Shown: positions 1 through 7,279 of the stretch, in pieces
How positions within the stretch are numbered: the stretch's first letter is position 1
Layout of the letters: each line of letters begins with the position of its first letter
The notes under the pieces: model-generated
What the model was told of the DNA's origin: nothing
What the model saw: the letters and a program-made list of their open reading frames with translations, nothing else
Database searches by the model: none
Made by a program: the position numbers and the translations under genes
Source of the DNA: an uncultured Alistipes sp.
GTDB lineage: Bacteria > Bacteroidota > Bacteroidia > Bacteroidales > Rikenellaceae
Assembly: GCA_958449275.1 (NCBI GenBank)
Contig: CAUDHE010000023.1
Coordinates: 1-28,212, forward strand
Direction of reading: 5' to 3'
DNA length: 28,212 nt

Positions 1-862
1 AGTTATCCTTGAATTGGTCTGTGAATTTCAGAAACATATCCATATAGGAACGTCGAGCAGATACGAAGAAAGAGAGCTTATCCTTAATTATCGGTCCGTC
101 TATGTCAAATTTGGCTGATAGCAATCCTACCGTGAAAGAACCCCTATGTCTTTCGGTATTGCCGGCTTTTGTATTCACCTCGAACACAGACGAAGTCGCA
201 CCGCCGTATCGTGCCGGAATCTGGCCTTTGTAGAGTGTGGCACTTGATAATGCGGGGTCGTTGAATGTTGAGAAAAAGCCGAACAGATGCCCCGAATTTA
301 TAATCGGAGCATCGTCAAGCAGTACAAGGTTCTGGCTTGCCGTGCCACCTCGTACTTGAAATCCACCGGTTCCATCCCCCTCGGCCGATACGCCGGGAAG
401 AAGCTGCAATGATTTCAGTATGTCACGCTCGCCAAACAATACGGGAGTTTTCGACATTTCGTCAATGTTGATGCGTTCCATTCCCGACTGAGTGTTTCTT
501 ACTCTGTCCATCACAGAACGCGACAACACAACGACTTCGGATAATTCGTTTGCGGAGTTTTTCAACGCAAAATTAATCACAGTGTCACAAGATACTGTAA
601 TCCTGCGTTTTTCATTCTCAAAACCGATATAGGAACATTCGATATCATATGAGCCTTCTTTTACGGAAAGCTCATAATTACCGTCAACATTTGCTGCGGC
701 TCCGGCAGAGCCGCATCTTACCACGGCCCCGATAAGAGGCTCTTTTGTATCCGCCTCCGTCACCATACCTTTTATGACGAATGTTTGCTGTGCTGATGCA
801 GCCATGCTACCATATGCCACTGCCGTTATTAATAGTACAATTGTCTTTTTAAATTTAGTCAT
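1..862 (-). CDS. TonB-dependent receptor, N-terminal part (cut by window start)
   Basis: The first 287 codons of a large outer-membrane transporter are present; the rest lies outside the window. The ATG at 862 opens a signal peptide (residues 1-25, ending ASAQ), followed by a carboxypeptidase-regulatory-like domain (about 29-100, with the typical DGNYEL turn and a CSYIGFE segment). A plug domain begins near residue 115 and contains LLPGVSAEGDG, FQVRGGTASQNLVLLDDAPI and YKGQIPARYGG. This is the usual layout of Bacteroidota TonB-dependent receptors, which import ligands using TonB/ExbBD energy. The substrate cannot be told from this part. No SusD partner is visible, but any downstream gene lies beyond the edge. 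The gene is divergent from an AraC-type regulator at 1016, which probably controls it. Base composition is lower in GC than the genes after 2800. Confidence 0.9.
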   Translation of the reverse strand, partial: MTKFKKTIVLLITAVAYGSMAASAQQTFVIKGMVTEADTKEPLIGAVVRCGSAGAAANVDGNYELSVKEGSYDIECSYIGFENEKRRITVSCDTVINFALKNSANELSEVVVLSRSVMDRVRNTQSGMERINIDEMSKTPVLFGERDILKSLQLLPGVSAEGDGTGGFQVRGGTASQNLVLLDDAPIINSGHLFGFFSTFNDPALSSATLYKGQIPARYGGATSSVFEVNTKAGNTERHRGSFTVGLLSAKFDIDGPIIKDKLSFFVSARRSYMDMFLKFTDQFKDN

Positions 863-892
863 ACTTTAGTTTGAACACTATTAAGTCCGATG

Positions 893-900
893 CAAAACTA
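893..900 (-). promoter_or_regulatory. Candidate -7 box of the TonB receptor promoter
   Basis: Read on the minus strand the site is TAGTTTTG, a match to the Bacteroidota -7 consensus TAnnTTTG, 31 bp upstream of the receptor ATG. The expected TTG at -33 is poor (TTT-rich instead), so the promoter may need an activator. The direct repeats at 924-957 lie on its upstream side. Confidence 0.5.
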
Positions 901-923
901 CTGTTGTATTCACCGATATAAAA

Positions 924-957
924 GGTCTATTCTTAAATAAATTGGACTATTCTTAAA
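924..957. promoter_or_regulatory. Direct-repeat operator candidate between the receptor and the AraC gene
   Basis: Two 14-nt direct repeats, GGTCTATTCTTAAA (924-937) and GGACTATTCTTAAA (944-957), differ at one base and are spaced exactly 20 bp start to start, about two helical turns. AraC-family regulators typically bind direct repeats of about this spacing. They sit between the divergent promoters, ending 8 bp before the candidate -33 of the regulator gene. Binding by the adjacent regulator is an inference from position. Confidence 0.5.
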
Positions 958-965
958 ATATAGAG

Positions 966-995
966 TTGAAATATGGAATTATTAGCCTAATTTTG
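966..995 (+). promoter_or_regulatory. Candidate promoter of the AraC-type regulator gene
   Basis: TTG at 966-968 (-33) and TAATTTTG at 988-995 (-7, consensus TAnnTTTG) are separated by 19 bp, the normal Bacteroidota geometry. The ATG at 1016 follows 20 bp after the -7 box, so the leader is very short. No Shine-Dalgarno sequence is seen. Confidence 0.55.
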
Positions 996-1015
996 TATGC
1001 CTAAACCATAAAACA

Positions 1016-1882
1016 ATGATACGAAAGACCTCGATTATAGAACGACTGACTTCATGTCCTGATACTTGTCATCTTAATGAAGATTTTTTTGTCATTGACA
1101 TAACGGCTGATGATTTCCCGAAAATTCCGATAATCAACCATATGTATCAGTGTAGCGTTTGTATGACTGGAATATGTAAGAGCCGGGTAAATCTCAAAAC
1201 TCTCGTGTCGTCTCCGGGTTCAATAGGAATTACTCTGCCGGGGCAAGTCGTAGAGATTTTATCCGTGTCAGAGGACTATAAAGCCACATTGATATCCATA
1301 TCTCCGGAGTTCATGGGTTCTATGGGATTTCCCTATAATCTGAATATCTCAAATGTCCTTGCCGCCAATCCGATTGTCACGCCGTCCGATAAGGAGAACG
1401 ATGCGATCAGATTGTTCTGTGAGATGGTGCGCCGAATACTCGCCCGCCAGCGACCGCATGTCCGCGAGATATTGCAGCATCTTACATCAGCCATGATATA
1501 CAGCATGGCCGATAGTATTGTTGCGAAAATCCCTCCTGTTTTGTCAAGAGAGGAAAATATCGTTCAACAGTATATCAACATTGTCAGCCAAAATTATCAC
1601 CACAAGAGAAAAGTTGTCGATTATGCAGCAGATATGAACCTGACACCGGGTTATCTTTCATCTATTGTTAAAAACGTTACGGGGAAGAGTGCGGCAGAAT
1701 GGATTGAGGAATATGTACTGATGGAGGCAAAAGCATTGCTTGCATCAACCGATATGACGATTCAACAAATTTGTTATCAGCTCAATTTCCCTACACAATC
1801 GTTCTTCGGAAAATATTTCAAAACCCACACAGGCTTTTCTCCAAAAGCATATCGTAATAAAAATAACAAATTAGAAAAATGA
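1016..1882 (+). CDS. AraC-family transcriptional regulator
   Basis: A 288-residue protein with an N-terminal sensor region (about 1-175, probably cupin-like and poorly conserved) and a C-terminal AraC/XylS DNA-binding domain (about 183-283). The first helix-turn-helix is near residues 198-225 (VVDYAADMNLTPGYLSSIVK) and the second near 247-275 (MTIQQICYQLNFPTQSFFGK), ending in the family signature FKTHTGFSPKAYR. It is divergent from the TonB receptor gene at 862, an arrangement common where an AraC protein controls transport genes. Two direct repeats at 924-957 are the likely operator. The inducer cannot be predicted. The ATG used lies directly after a good promoter, with no better start upstream. 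Confidence 0.92.
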   Translation: MIRKTSIIERLTSCPDTCHLNEDFFVIDITADDFPKIPIINHMYQCSVCMTGICKSRVNLKTLVSSPGSIGITLPGQVVEILSVSEDYKATLISISPEFMGSMGFPYNLNISNVLAANPIVTPSDKENDAIRLFCEMVRRILARQRPHVREILQHLTSAMIYSMADSIVAKIPPVLSREENIVQQYINIVSQNYHHKRKVVDYAADMNLTPGYLSSIVKNVTGKSAAEWIEEYVLMEAKALLASTDMTIQQICYQLNFPTQSFFGKYFKTHTGFSPKAYRNKNNKLEK

Positions 1883-1930
1883 GCGAATTTGGAGTTCCCA
1901 ATTCGCCCATTAAATTAGATTATTTTATTT
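1883..1930 (+). terminator. Probable terminator after the AraC gene
   Basis: GCGAATT (1883-1889) pairs with AATTCGC (1900-1906) immediately after the stop codon, and a T-rich stretch follows at 1919-1930. The stem is only 7 bp, so efficiency is uncertain. Confidence 0.5.
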
Positions 1931-2138
1931 GTTTCACTTGTCTGTTTTTAGTGTCTTGAATAATATATTTAGAGAGACGATTTGATGTTATTGGCGTTTT
2001 CTGGTTTATTCCTATTTCTTTTTTCTTGACCTCCAAACTGTCCTTTTCTCTTTGGGTGACTTCCGATGCAGACGGAGCAAGCTCCTGTACTTTAATTATC
2101 CACTCAACTGCGAACTCATCATTATGTCGGGCTACGTC
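1920..2138 (-). pseudogene. Possible decayed coding fragment, no start codon
   Basis: One minus-strand frame stays open for about 72 codons, from just after a stop at 2139-2141 down to a TAA at 1920-1922. It reads like real protein: RHNDEFAVEWIIKVQELAPS, then a Lys/Glu-rich stretch, ending NRQVKQIK. It has no ATG, and an in-frame stop blocks it on the upstream side, so it would be the carboxyl end of a broken gene. I do not recognise the family. Confidence 0.3.
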
Positions 2139-2305
2139 TTATATGCCACTTGAAAAATGAGAACATATTGCAGAACATCTCGTTTTATTACGAACTTAGC
2201 GCCAATGATTTCGACATTATTGACAAGTGTGGTAACAAGTCTCTCAATTTACCAGATATTATTTTCTTCTCAGTCGGGATTAAGTTTCAACTATTCAAAC
2301 AATAA
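2096..2305 (+). pseudogene. Possible decayed fragment of an outer-membrane barrel protein
   Basis: A plus-strand frame open from 2096 to the TAA at 2303-2305 reads NISFYYELSANDFDIIDKCG and ends DIIFFSVGIKFQLFKQ. The alternating hydrophobic pattern at the end resembles the last beta-strand of an outer-membrane barrel. No plausible start codon exists in frame, so if real it is a gene remnant. The assignment rests on composition and pattern only. Confidence 0.22.
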
Positions 2306-2531
2306 TTATAATGCCATTTTGCGATTCAACACATCCAGATAAAAGCTCATTTCTTATTTTAATCATTGCAATTCACGAAAAAGAATTACCTTTGTGTAGT
2401 ATTAAAGTTATTTGGAAGCTTGAAGAACGGAATCGAATTAAGCATTATCCACTTTACTTATCCGTTGCCCTTTTTCTTGCAAAATTCTTCTATTCTTTTG
2501 GTTGTGAAATAAATACCACCAATCCATCTCA

Positions 2532-2655
2532 AAGATACGAATAAGCCTGTGGCAAAAGCAAATTTATTTGCGATTTTGCCGCGACGGAGTATCCGGACCG
2601 AAGCCGAAGATACTAATAAGCGGTGACTGCAAAAGCAAGCCTGCTTGCATTTTGT
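2532..2655. repeat. Two tandem imperfect repeats, each with a hairpin
   Basis: Unit 1 starts at 2532 and unit 2 at 2607 (75-bp period). Each begins AAGATACnAATAAGC, followed after a few bases by GCAAAAGCAA. Each unit folds back: in unit 1 GGCAAAA (2551-2557) pairs with TTTTGCC (2574-2580) and GCAAA with TTTGC inside it; in unit 2 CAAAA pairs with TTTTG (2650-2654) and GCAAG (2635-2639) with CTTGC (2644-2648). The inner stems differ in sequence but both remain paired. This suggests a repeated structured element rather than chance. Confidence 0.55.
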
Positions 2656-2734
2656 TTGGATAGAGTGACATTTCGTAAATGCGGAATTAAGCTATGGTTT
2701 GCGGGCGGCGGCGAACAGCAAATATCGAGGTGTT

Positions 2735-2778
2735 GACGGAAAATAAAAAGTAAAGCCGCTCGAAATCTTCGAGCGGCT
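2735..2778 (-). terminator. Rho-independent terminator of the minus-strand cluster
   Basis: GCCGCTCGAA (2755-2764) and TTCGAGCGGC (2768-2777) form a perfect 10-bp stem, extended by one A-T pair, with loop ATC. Read on the minus strand it lies 23 bp after the phosphoesterase stop codon and is followed by a T-rich run (TTTACTTTTTATTTT). Confidence 0.85.
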
Positions 2779-2800
2779 CGCTTTCGTAACGTACCGAAAG

Positions 2801-3979
2801 TTATTTCTTCACATCTATCTCGTGACGATGGATGGTCTTGCCCGCAGCGTCGATCACGTCGATCTCGATGCGCGACGAGGTGATGCGGACTGCCAGACGG
2901 TCGTTGTTGGAGTTGACCAGCACGGGGAAATCGGTCCCGCACTCCCCTGCCTTGCGGAAAGAGTAGCGATGCAGGTGACCGCTCAGCATCATATCCACGC
3001 CCGCTTCGTTAAGGATAGGGATAATCAGTCGTTTGAGTTCGTTACTGCCGTGCCAGCCGCGTTCCTTTTCGGGCGGTACGTGCAACAGCGCCACCTTCAC
3101 GGGCGCCGAGCGGAACTCCTCGCTTCGCACCGCCTCGCGCAGCCATTCGGCTTCGGCTTCGCGATAGGCGTCGTAAGCCGCAGTGCCGCCGTACTCTATG
3201 TCGTTATCGGGCTTGTCTTCGCCGCTGTCGAGGACCAAGAATACGGCGGGACCGTGACGGAACATATAATAAGGATTGCCCGTATGCGACGGATAGAGAT
3301 TCATGAACTCTACGGCCCCCGGACCGCGCGTCTCGTGATTGCCGCGCACGAAGAACAACGGCATGTCGGTGGCGAACTCTTTCACCGCACGCGACAGATA
3401 GGCCTCTTCCAAGTAGGTGACCGAACCCATCAGATTCGACATGTCGCCGTTGAATACCACGAAATCTGGATCGGCCGCACGTATGCCTCTCGCGTGGGCC
3501 GTCAGGATGGAGTCGCGACCGTGAATGTCGTTCACCACCATGAAGCGACACTCGGCCTTGCCGCCGTCGAGCGTACGGATGTGATAGGGATCGCGCGAAT
3601 ACACGTCGCTGGCGGTCACCGTGCCGAGTACGGGAATGGCGCCGCTGTCGTCTATCCCCTGCTGGTAGATGCGGTAGCGGTAGGCCGTGCCCGCCTGCAA
3701 CCCCGTGACGCGCACGCGGTGGAGTTTCGACACGACATGACGCCCCAGAAAATCCTCGTAATAGCGGGGGCGCTCCTCGGCATAGAACGATGCGCCGTCG
3801 TCGGGAGCGATCTCGACCCATCCGACAGAACGGTCGGACGAGATCCACACCACCGTCATTCCGTTGTCGGTCACATCCACGACCCACGGTCCGCACTCGG
3901 TGACGACTCGCGGGATGTCGGCCGCGAACAGCGTCGAGGCCATCAGCGACGTTAAAAACGCCGAAATAATCTTCTTCAT
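2801..3979 (-). CDS. Secreted metallophosphoesterase with N-terminal FN3-like domain
   Basis: A 392-residue exported enzyme of the calcineurin-like phosphoesterase superfamily, similar in layout to purple acid phosphatases. A signal peptide covers residues 1-19. An FN3-like domain (about 24-125) contains the typical HRVRVTGLQAGTAYRYRI strand pair. The catalytic domain shows all metal-binding blocks in order: NDIHGRD (Asp151, His153), FNGDM (Asp179), RGNHE (Asn214, His215), LLHVP (His300) and SGHLH (His335, His337). It probably hydrolyses phosphomonoesters or phosphodiesters in the periplasm or at the surface; the substrate is unknown. It is the last gene of the minus-strand cluster, 52 bp after the small gene at 4032-4268, with a strong terminator behind it. 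Confidence 0.9.
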   Translation of the reverse strand: MKKIISAFLTSLMASTLFAADIPRVVTECGPWVVDVTDNGMTVVWISSDRSVGWVEIAPDDGASFYAEERPRYYEDFLGRHVVSKLHRVRVTGLQAGTAYRYRIYQQGIDDSGAIPVLGTVTASDVYSRDPYHIRTLDGGKAECRFMVVNDIHGRDSILTAHARGIRAADPDFVVFNGDMSNLMGSVTYLEEAYLSRAVKEFATDMPLFFVRGNHETRGPGAVEFMNLYPSHTGNPYYMFRHGPAVFLVLDSGEDKPDNDIEYGGTAAYDAYREAEAEWLREAVRSEEFRSAPVKVALLHVPPEKERGWHGSNELKRLIIPILNEAGVDMMLSGHLHRYSFRKAGECGTDFPVLVNSNNDRLAVRITSSRIEIDVIDAAGKTIHRHEIDVKK

Positions 3980-4031
3980 CTTGTAGCAGTTTTAAGGTTC
4001 CGTCAGTGTGAACGCCGAGTCGAAATGGTTG

Positions 4032-4268
4032 TTACTCGGCGATCTCGGCCGCCGCGTCTTCCGCATCGAGCGAATCGGCCCGTTCGATACTCTCCGTCTC
4101 GTCGGCTTTGCGTGGGGCACGCGACGTCTCGGCGCATTCGTCGCCGATCGTCGCCGAGAACAGATTCTCGGGAAGCATGCTTGTGTAATTGCCGCTGCCC
4201 AGCACCGTCAATACCACGATTGCCATTATGCCCAGCGCGGCTGCCGTTCCTATTATCTTCTTTATCAT
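4032..4268 (-). CDS. Small membrane-anchored protein with acidic tail, function unknown
   Basis: A 78-residue protein with a positively charged start (MIKK) and one hydrophobic segment (about residues 5-24), followed by a hydrophilic tail rich in Glu, Asp and Ala. It begins 15 bp after the stop of the S41 protease gene, with AAAGG at a suitable distance as ribosome binding site, so translation in an operon is plausible. The tail has no recognisable domain. It could be a single-pass membrane protein or a secreted peptide. I do not recognise the family. Position suggests an envelope role with the protease; that is inference. Confidence 0.6.
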   Translation of the reverse strand: MIKKIIGTAAALGIMAIVVLTVLGSGNYTSMLPENLFSATIGDECAETSRAPRKADETESIERADSLDAEDAAAEIAE

Positions 4269-4283
4269 TTTGCGACCTTTTAT

Positions 4284-5939
4284 CTATTTCGATATGCGGG
4301 CGTCGCCCGACTCCTCCTCGGCCAGAACTTTCAACGCCTCCTGCACCACATTGTCGACGGGGAATATGTTGTAATAAAATCCGTCGTCCTCCAGCGGAGT
4401 GCTGCGGCCTATGTAGGCGCGCAACTGCGCTTCCATGATCTTGCGCGAGCGCGCTATCTCGCTCGGCACGGGCTTCACGCCCTTGGCTGCCGCGTAACGC
4501 ACGAAGTCGTCGAACAGCCCCTTGTCGGCATCGAGCATGGCTGTCAGCTCGCCTATGGTCCGCACGCCGTTCAACGTTTCGCGATGCGCGTCGGCGTACT
4601 CGAGGGTATAACGGTAGAGGATGTTGCGGCCCGTCACCTCCACGTAATATTTCGTGATGTCGGTAGTGTCCATCGGCACGAAAACGTCGGGCATGATGCC
4701 TCCGCCGCCGTACACCGTCTTGCCTCCCGGTGTGGTGAACTTCAACGAATCGGCGAAACGGATGCTGTCCTGCGAGAAAAATTCGTTGTTGCGGTAGCGG
4801 CGCACCATATCCATTTCGTAGTCCTCGTCGCCGCCGTTGACGTAGGGTTTCTGTATCGAACGGCCCGTAGGGGTGTAGTATCGTGCCACGGTGAGGCGCA
4901 GGGCCGATCCGTCGGCATAAGGCAACTGGTGCTGCACGAGCCCCTTGCCGAACGAGCGGCGGCCGATGATGATGCCGCGGTCGTTGTCCTGTACGGCACC
5001 TGCCAGAATCTCGCTCGACGACGCGCTGCCTTCGTCGATCAATACGGCCAGCGCTATGTCGGCCGCGGTACCCGTGCCGTCGCTGAACTCCTTCACCTGA
5101 TTACGATCGCGATCCTCGGTGTATACTATCAGTTTGCCCTCGGGCAGGAACTCGTTGGCGATGAGTATCGCCTGATCCAGATAGCCGCCCGAATTGCCCC
5201 GCAGGTCGAATATCAGCTTGCGCATACCCTCGGCCCTCAGGCCGACCAGAGCCTTCATCAGTTCGGCATACGACGTGCGGGCGAATTGCGACAGACGGAC
5301 GTATCCCGTGTCGCCGTCGACCATGAAAGCCGATTCGATGCTCTCGATAGGAATGGCGTCGCGCACCACCGTCACCTCCACCGGATCGGCAATGCCGCGT
5401 CTCTGCAACGAGAGCCGCACCTCGGTGCCGCGCGGGCCGCGCAGACGTTTCACTATATCGTTCTGCGGCATCTTCACCCCCGCCACGGTATCGCCGTCGA
5501 TGCGTATTATGCGGTCGCCAGCCGCGATACCCGCTTTGGCGCTCGGGCCGCCCGGGATCACGCTCAGTACCACTACCGTATCGGTGGCGGCGTTGAACAT
5601 GACGCCTATGCCGTCGAACTCGCCCTCCAGAGGCTCGTTCACCTCCTGCATCTCGCCGGCGGGGATGTAGATCGAATGCGGATCGAGTTCGCGCATCATG
5701 AGCGGAATCACCAGCTCGGCCAGCGAGTCCATCGATATGGAGTCTACGAACCGCCCCTCTATCAGCATGCAGGTCTGCATGAGCTTGTTGTTAGCGACCA
5801 GTCCGCCGCGGCTCAGAAAACTGCGGATACGTGTTTCCGCCTGGCTGCGGCCGATATATCGGCCGAACATCATTCCCGAAAACACTCCCGCCGCCAGTAT
5901 GAGCGGGAAGAAGGCATTATGTCTTATTTTTTTGAACAT
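4284..5939 (-). CDS. C-terminal processing peptidase (S41A family, CtpA/Tsp type)
   Basis: A 551-residue periplasmic serine protease. The ATG at 5939 (MFKKIRHNAF) is chosen because it opens an N-terminal membrane anchor or signal segment (about residues 9-26); the frame stays open further upstream but that extension overlaps the preceding gene and looks artificial. A PDZ domain covers about 105-193 (IGVMF, PGGPSAKAGIAAGDRI). The protease core follows: LIFDLRGNSGGYLDQA, then the catalytic serine in DEGSASSSE (Ser307) and the general-base lysine in RRSFGKG (Lys332). The Ser-Lys distance of 25 residues equals that of E. coli Tsp. Such enzymes trim or degrade exported proteins from their carboxyl ends. 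Its neighbours are a DUF3078-like outer-membrane protein upstream and a small membrane protein downstream. Confidence 0.93.
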   Translation of the reverse strand: MFKKIRHNAFFPLILAAGVFSGMMFGRYIGRSQAETRIRSFLSRGGLVANNKLMQTCMLIEGRFVDSISMDSLAELVIPLMMRELDPHSIYIPAGEMQEVNEPLEGEFDGIGVMFNAATDTVVVLSVIPGGPSAKAGIAAGDRIIRIDGDTVAGVKMPQNDIVKRLRGPRGTEVRLSLQRRGIADPVEVTVVRDAIPIESIESAFMVDGDTGYVRLSQFARTSYAELMKALVGLRAEGMRKLIFDLRGNSGGYLDQAILIANEFLPEGKLIVYTEDRDRNQVKEFSDGTGTAADIALAVLIDEGSASSSEILAGAVQDNDRGIIIGRRSFGKGLVQHQLPYADGSALRLTVARYYTPTGRSIQKPYVNGGDEDYEMDMVRRYRNNEFFSQDSIRFADSLKFTTPGGKTVYGGGGIMPDVFVPMDTTDITKYYVEVTGRNILYRYTLEYADAHRETLNGVRTIGELTAMLDADKGLFDDFVRYAAAKGVKPVPSEIARSRKIMEAQLRAYIGRSTPLEDDGFYYNIFPVDNVVQEALKVLAEEESGDARISK

Positions 5940-5974
5940 GAATCGTATATGTAAACATATGTGTCTGCGCGCCG

Positions 5975-7162
5975 TTACCACCTTAAGAAGTTGAATGCCT
6001 CCTTGTTCTTGAACGTATATGTCAGACCGAACGTGAGCATCGAATACATCTGCACCGACTTGTTTTGCGATTTGTCGTAATTGACCTGCACGTATATTTT
6101 GGTTTCGAGAAATTTGGTAGCCTTTACCGTGAAGGTGTTTTTCCACTCCACGGTGGGATCCAGTTTCAGGATGCGCGGTACGCCCGCGGGAGCGTCGCCG
6201 ACCTGACCGCCAGTCTCCCACTTTTCGTAATCGGCCAAATAGTTCTTGTAAGCCTTGATCTTATCGGCGCGGCCGACATTGGTTATCCAGCCGTAATATG
6301 TATAAACGCTGGTTTCGTAACGGAACCAACTGCGCTTTCCCCACCAACGGTCGAAGCTGATGTTGACCGATGAACCGCCAGTGAACAGTGCATGTTTGTC
6401 TATGTCGACACCGAAATACGACGCCGCGTTGTTATTTTCGTAATACCGCTGCACCTTGTTGTTGAATACGAGTGTTCCGCTGCTCGACAAGGGGTTGAGC
6501 GAAATTTTGATGGGAAACTTGTTGTTAGGCGAGGTATAGGTCATACCGACCGAGAGGTCCAAATACCCGGGAGCCATGAAACTCGTGATTACATGGTTGT
6601 CGGTCTGTTCGGTTCGCGATTTGTAGCCGTTCAGGAACTGGCTGCGCAACATGAAGTTGGCGCTGTACGACCAACTGCGGCTGATCTTTTTCTCGGGCAG
6701 CACCGACAACGAGAAGTAATCGCTGTTCTTGAACCATATTCCCTTGCGTCCGCCGTCTTCGACGTCAACCCTCAAACGGTTGTAGCCCAATTGAGCTCCC
6801 ATCGTGGTGGTCACCTGAAACGGGTCTTTGCGGAAGACGTGTTTCATGTTGAAAGTGCCATATATCGAAATGGTATTGTCGCCGCCGCGCGATTCGGTCC
6901 AGGCGTCGTTATATGATGTGAGCGATCCGTGCAGTCCCAGTCTGATCTCCATCTCGTTGCGCTCCTTGCGTATGCGCGCGCGCTCGGCCCGTGCGCGCGC
7001 CTCGTTGTAATAGGCGCTGTTCACGTCGATGTTTTTCAACCGATCTTGAAACTTAACGTCCTCGTCCTTGGTTTTGGTCTTGTCCTCGACCGTAAACTGC
7101 GCTCTGACATCGGTCGCGGCCAACGCCGCGGCAATGGTCAATAAAGTCAAAATTCTCTTCAT
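5975..7162 (-). CDS. DUF3078-like outer-membrane beta-barrel protein
   Basis: A 395-residue exported protein starting at the ATG at 7162 (MKRILTLLTIAAALAATDVR, a signal peptide). An upstream in-frame ATG at 7207 would add 15 residues before the signal peptide and would lie on the transcription start predicted from the -7 box, so I reject it. After a charged helical stretch (about 30-75, rich in Arg/Glu/Lys), the rest is amphipathic beta-strand with many aromatic residues. It ends in a barrel-type last strand and the terminal residues FNFLRW. This matches the Bacteroidota DUF3078 family in my judgement; function is unknown. It is the first gene of the minus-strand cluster, 35 bp before the S41 protease, so the pair may be linked in envelope maintenance. 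Confidence 0.75.
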   Translation of the reverse strand: MKRILTLLTIAAALAATDVRAQFTVEDKTKTKDEDVKFQDRLKNIDVNSAYYNEARARAERARIRKERNEMEIRLGLHGSLTSYNDAWTESRGGDNTISIYGTFNMKHVFRKDPFQVTTTMGAQLGYNRLRVDVEDGGRKGIWFKNSDYFSLSVLPEKKISRSWSYSANFMLRSQFLNGYKSRTEQTDNHVITSFMAPGYLDLSVGMTYTSPNNKFPIKISLNPLSSSGTLVFNNKVQRYYENNNAASYFGVDIDKHALFTGGSSVNISFDRWWGKRSWFRYETSVYTYYGWITNVGRADKIKAYKNYLADYEKWETGGQVGDAPAGVPRILKLDPTVEWKNTFTVKATKFLETKIYVQVNYDKSQNKSVQMYSMLTFGLTYTFKNKEAFNFLRW

Positions 7163-7211
7163 ATCGGCAAAATTTCGATCCGCACGCCGAAGGCGCGCCG
7201 TATTCACGACG

Positions 7212-7219
7212 CAAAGTTA
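7212..7219 (-). promoter_or_regulatory. Candidate -7 box of the DUF3078-protease-phosphoesterase cluster
   Basis: Minus-strand TAACTTTG matches TAnnTTTG, 49 bp upstream of the chosen ATG at 7162. A -33 TTG is not evident. It is close to and divergent from the nfo -7 box. Confidence 0.5.
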
Positions 7220-7241
7220 AGACATTTAATAAAAATATGGC

Positions 7242-7249
7242 TACATTTG
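7242..7249 (+). promoter_or_regulatory. Candidate -7 box of the nfo promoter
   Basis: TACATTTG matches TAnnTTTG, 30 bp upstream of the nfo ATG. The two divergent -7 boxes are only 22 bp apart, so their polymerase footprints overlap and the two promoters may compete. Confidence 0.5.
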
Positions 7250-7279
7250 CCTTGTTAATAATTAGACGATAAATTACGT

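Larger units (their letters stand above)
1883..2800. other. AT-rich 918-bp stretch without an intact gene
   Basis: Apart from the two fragments, the terminators and the tandem hairpins listed separately, I see no intact gene here. Short open frames at 2157-2342 (+) and 2311-2544 (+) lack domain character. A minus-strand stretch ending near 2452 (containing FHNQKNRRILQEKGQRISK) looks protein-like but is only about 29-35 codons. The low GC contrasts sharply with the genes after 2800 and suggests remnants of an acquired or degraded segment. Confidence 0.6.

Noticed and set aside
2157..2544. Two short plus-strand open frames with ATG starts (2157-2342 and 2311-2544)
   Set aside because: They overlap each other, lack ribosome binding sites and domain character, and the first competes with a more protein-like frame on the same strand.
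4013..4041. An 8-bp inverted repeat (CGCCGAGT/ACTCGGCG) at the end of the 78-residue gene as terminator
   Set aside because: The loop is 13 nt, there is no T-run on the minus strand, and the phosphoesterase gene lies upstream of the next strong terminator, so read-through is more likely.
4008..5954. A 648-codon open frame on the plus strand opposite the S41 protease
   Set aside because: It is an antisense shadow of a GC-rich gene: His/Arg/Ala-rich, without domains, and opposite a protein with complete catalytic motifs.
5940..6221. N-terminal extension of the S41 protease by 94 codons
   Set aside because: It overlaps the DUF3078-like gene and would bury the signal/membrane segment; the ATG at 5939 fits the family.
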